DNA of 64,000 nucleotides. Origin: CAVHXA01 sp963639765. GTDB taxonomy: Bacteria; Bacillota; Clostridia; Oscillospirales; Oscillospiraceae. The position numbers were made by a program, and so were the translations under genes. The stretch covers positions 1 to 64,000 of the forward strand of contig CAVHXA010000007.1 in NCBI GenBank assembly GCA_963639765.1, given 5' to 3'. The notes beneath the pieces are model-generated. The model had not been told where the DNA came from. It saw only the letters and a list, made by a program, of their open reading frames with translations, and did not search any database. How positions within the stretch are numbered: position 1 is the stretch's first letter; each line of letters opens with the position of its first letter. Of the stretch, positions 62,040 through 64,000 are shown in pieces.

Positions 62040-62068
62040 TTGCATCCTGTACATAAAATCCTTATAAT
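62040..62068 (+). promoter_or_regulatory. Promoter of the MerR regulator gene
   Basis: TTGCAT (62040-62045), 17 bases, TATAAT (62063-62068), 60 bases before the ATG. It faces away from the operator at 62001-62013, which lies 27 bases upstream of the -35 box. Confidence 0.75.
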
Positions 62069-62127
62069 TCTACTATAACCGATAGCAGTTTTATTGAATG
62101 AACGTTTTCCTGCGGAAGGAGCACAAC

Positions 62128-62952
62128 ATGAAATATAAAATCGGTGACGTAGCAAAAATTCTCAGCATCTCTCCGGATCTGCTGCGATACTACGAAAAAA
62201 AAGGTGTTGTCCACCCGGAAAAAGACCATTGCAACGATTATCGTTATTATGATACCTGGGATATTAACTTCCTGGTAGACTGTCTGTGGTTTAAGGCATA
62301 TGGCTTTGGAATTGACCAGATTGCTCAGATGGTAACGGCGACAGACCTTGAAGGCCTTATCAGGCTTATGGACGAAAAACAGGAAAATATTCAACAGACA
62401 ATACAGTATCAATCGCTTCTGCTGGATCGCTGTCATGAATACCTGCAAGAGGTAGCCGCAGCAAAAACGCACCTGTATCGGTGTGATATTCAGGATAGTC
62501 CGGAAATTGTACGCTATATAAATCGCTATAACTTTATCTATGATAAAAGCCCGGATGTTCAGCAGCTGGGGCAGCAATGGCTGAAATATATGCCTTTCAC
62601 CCATCGATGCTTTGATATCGACCGAAACGCGCTGCTTTGCGGCGATGAAGACTATGCCTGGGGATTTTCTCTCAGCATGAAATACGTAAGGCAGTTTCAG
62701 GTTCCGATTCAATCCCCGGTAGTGTATCTTCCGTCGCAAAAAAGCATTCATACTGTGTTTAAAAGTGCCGGAAAAAACAATTTCTCACCTCGCCACCTGG
62801 ATTATGTACTGGATTATGCTTCTTCCAACGGATACAAAATATCCGGCGGAGCACGAGGACACCTGCTGTGCAGCGTTCTTGAAGAGGATCGTCTGACCGG
62901 ATTTTTTGAGGTTTGGGTTCCTATTGAAGATGCGAAAAATCCGTCATCCTGA
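62128..62952 (+). CDS. MerR-family transcriptional regulator with C-terminal ligand domain
   Basis: A 274-aa activator. The winged-helix N-terminus reads YKIGDVAKILSISPDLLRYY, followed by the second helix region with YRYYDTWDINFLVDC and a coiled coil at about 85-120. The C-terminal 150 residues resemble a GyrI-like effector domain as in BmrR. GGAG stands 9 bases before the ATG at 62128. It very probably controls the divergent cyclase operon through the 19-bp-spacer promoter, responding to a small organic ligand. Confidence 0.88.
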   Translation: MKYKIGDVAKILSISPDLLRYYEKKGVVHPEKDHCNDYRYYDTWDINFLVDCLWFKAYGFGIDQIAQMVTATDLEGLIRLMDEKQENIQQTIQYQSLLLDRCHEYLQEVAAAKTHLYRCDIQDSPEIVRYINRYNFIYDKSPDVQQLGQQWLKYMPFTHRCFDIDRNALLCGDEDYAWGFSLSMKYVRQFQVPIQSPVVYLPSQKSIHTVFKSAGKNNFSPRHLDYVLDYASSNGYKISGGARGHLLCSVLEEDRLTGFFEVWVPIEDAKNPSS

Positions 62953-62962
62953 ACACGCGGCG

Positions 62963-62999
62963 GCTGAATGCATTTGCCGTATTATACGGTGTTTTCCTA
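62963..62999. repeat. MITE-like repeat, solo right end
   Basis: GCTGAATGCATTTGCC and TATTATACGGTGTTTTCC follow the right end of the full copy at 63131-63288 (CACTGAATGTACTTGC, then CATTATGCGGTATTGCCC). No left partner. Confidence 0.55.
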
Positions 63000-63130
63000 A
63001 ACCGGAAAATTGCATATGTGATTCTGAGCTTCTCACTGATAATGTGCCTGTGCCGCTTTAAAAAATAAGTTTGCAATCAGCTTGCAATTAATACGGATAT
63101 TTTGATAAAATATTCCTGTTCTTTGTCTCA

Positions 63131-63288
63131 GGGCAACACCGCACAATTTTCCTTCGGCTTTCGCCGGATCCTTTGCCCCGATCCTGCAGTTCAGAAAGAT
63201 TGAAATATACAGTATTCCTGCGTTTCCCGAAACTTGTCCGGAGACAAAATCCCACTGAATGTACTTGCTTCATTATGCGGTATTGCCC
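63131..63288. repeat. MITE-like repeat, 158-bp full copy
   Basis: Terminal inverted repeats GGGCAACACCGCACAAT and ATTATGCGGTATTGCCC differ at two positions. The core is non-coding and aligns along its length with the copy at 52451-52629. It takes up most of the 63000-63315 gap. Confidence 0.82.
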
Positions 63289-63315
63289 TAAAACTTCAAC
63301 CGGGAGGATAATGCT

Positions 63316-63789
63316 ATGGCTATGAATCGAATTGCTCTTGGCAGCCTGATCTTCAATACCCATTATAACTACAATCACTTAGAGCGGCAGATTCTTTGCA
63401 GAAAATCAAAGCTCTACAGCGGCCAGCCTCGTATTCTCACTATCCTGTCTTCAAACGAAGGATGCACACTGAAGGAACTCTCGGCAATGTGCCATATCGG
63501 CATGCCAAGTCTTTCCGTGTCCGTTCGTAACATGGAAAAAACCGGGCTGGTACGAAAAGGCAGTGGACTGAGAAATCAGCAGCTCTTTTTAACCGAAGAA
63601 GGTCACAGGCGGGCGCTTCTTTTTCACGAGGAAATAGACCGCTTCTACAAAGCCTATGTTGATTCGGTCGGCGAAGAACGTAGCCAGGTTCTGTTTGATG
63701 CTCTGTTGGAGTATAATCAGTTTATTGAAGCCTATATGGGTCTGGAGCCGACCGAGCCTGTAGAGGCCGGCGTTCCGAAAATCGGGTGA
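63316..63789 (+). CDS. MarR-family transcriptional regulator
   Basis: A 157-aa winged-helix regulator. The recognition region is LKELSAMCHIGMPSLSVSV followed by MEKTGLVRKGSGLRNQQLFL, the beta-wing. Such proteins usually repress stress, efflux or aromatic-degradation genes and are released by small phenolic ligands. GGGAGG is 8 bases before the ATG. Being near the flavin and cyclase genes it is a candidate for the TTAGT-ACTAA sites, but no direct evidence shows this. Confidence 0.85.
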   Translation: MAMNRIALGSLIFNTHYNYNHLERQILCRKSKLYSGQPRILTILSSNEGCTLKELSAMCHIGMPSLSVSVRNMEKTGLVRKGSGLRNQQLFLTEEGHRRALLFHEEIDRFYKAYVDSVGEERSQVLFDALLEYNQFIEAYMGLEPTEPVEAGVPKIG

Positions 63790-63845
63790 AATTACTTCCC
63801 CGGCAGCGTATAACAGACTTTTCTGCTTTGGAAGAGGCGATTTGA

Positions 63846-64000
63846 ATGAAACTGATTTCCTGGAATGTTAATGGCTTAAGAGCTTGCATAGGCAAAGGAT
63901 TCTTGGATTTTTTCAACGCCGCAGACGCGGATATATTCTGTCTGCAGGAGACCAAGCTCCAGCCGCATCAGATCAGCCTGGATTTGCCCGGATATCAGAA
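63846..64000 (+). CDS. Exodeoxyribonuclease III, N-terminal part
   Basis: The first 51 residues of an ExoA/Xth-type AP endonuclease, cut by the window edge. MKLISWNVNGLRA, the Asn-bearing first strand, and DIFCLQETKLQ with the metal-binding Glu are diagnostic. It acts in base excision repair. GGAAGAGG lies upstream of the ATG. Confidence 0.93.
   Translation, partial: MKLISWNVNGLRACIGKGFLDFFNAADADIFCLQETKLQPHQISLDLPGYQ

Overview
The window looks like a draft or metagenome-assembled chromosome segment from a low-GC-lineage Gram-positive of class Clostridia, most likely an Oscillospirales/Ruminococcaceae-type gut bacterium. The evidence is the Clostridia-style gene order nusB - TsaD-like - xseA - xseB - ispA - dxs - tlyA - nadK - argR - recN, the DUF896 protein, the pcrA-ligA pair, strong AGGAGG ribosome binding sites, frequent TTG starts and MsmEFGK-style sugar transporters without their own ATPase. 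A run of ten N at 34020-34029 shows that the sequence is scaffolded. I saw no rRNA, tRNA, CRISPR array, prophage or intact insertion sequence.

Layout. 1-101: end of an unknown gene. 0.3-9.6 kb (minus strand): a membrane HD-GYP protein, then a five-gene operon that mixes a carbohydrate ABC transporter (two permeases and a propeller-like solute-binding lipoprotein) with a long coiled-coil HlyD-type adaptor and a MacB-like protein. 10.0-12.9 kb: kinase, ABC exporter, acetyltransferase, DUF896. 13.0-22.4 kb: a tightly packed housekeeping operon (transcription factor NusB, exonuclease VII, isoprenoid synthesis, rRNA methylation, NAD kinase, arginine repressor, RecN). 22.4-24.4 kb: two CobW-family metallochaperone GTPases behind two strong DNA dyads.

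24.9-38.8 kb is the most unusual block. On the minus strand it carries a beta-helix protein, a fumarate-reductase-like flavoprotein with an eleven-unit Gly-Gly-Pro insert, a complete branched-chain-amino-acid-type ABC transporter (livKHMGF) and a small membrane protein. Divergently, on the plus strand, it carries three consecutive SnoaL/NTF2-like proteins, the third with a 39-bp-repeat Gly/Pro linker and a cupin domain, followed by a solute-binding lipoprotein. 57.6-62.9 kb carries a second catabolic-looking block: an old-yellow-enzyme-type Fe-S flavoprotein, DUF3870, a 3-hydroxyacyl-CoA dehydrogenase and a cyclase-family hydrolase, with a divergent MerR regulator and a textbook 19-bp-spacer MerR promoter. 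Similar short dyads sit at the promoters of the flavoprotein, SnoaL and old-yellow-enzyme genes, so these may form one regulon for uptake and reductive/dehydrative conversion of an unknown organic substrate. This link is inference.

The rest (39-57 kb and the right edge) is mostly housekeeping: an rRNA/tRNA methyltransferase, two glycosyltransferases, a hybrid histidine kinase, MTA/SAH nucleosidase, PcrA helicase, LigA, a second old-yellow-enzyme homologue, RuvX, a SWIM-SNF2 helicase, a D-Ala-D-Ala carboxypeptidase, a MarR regulator and the start of exonuclease III. Scattered between genes is a family of short non-coding repeats with terminal inverted repeats around GGCAATACCGCACAATTC (two near-full copies of about 160-180 bp and six shorter or fragmentary ones), which behaves like a MITE family. 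A degenerate group II intron 3' end lies at 38812-38882.
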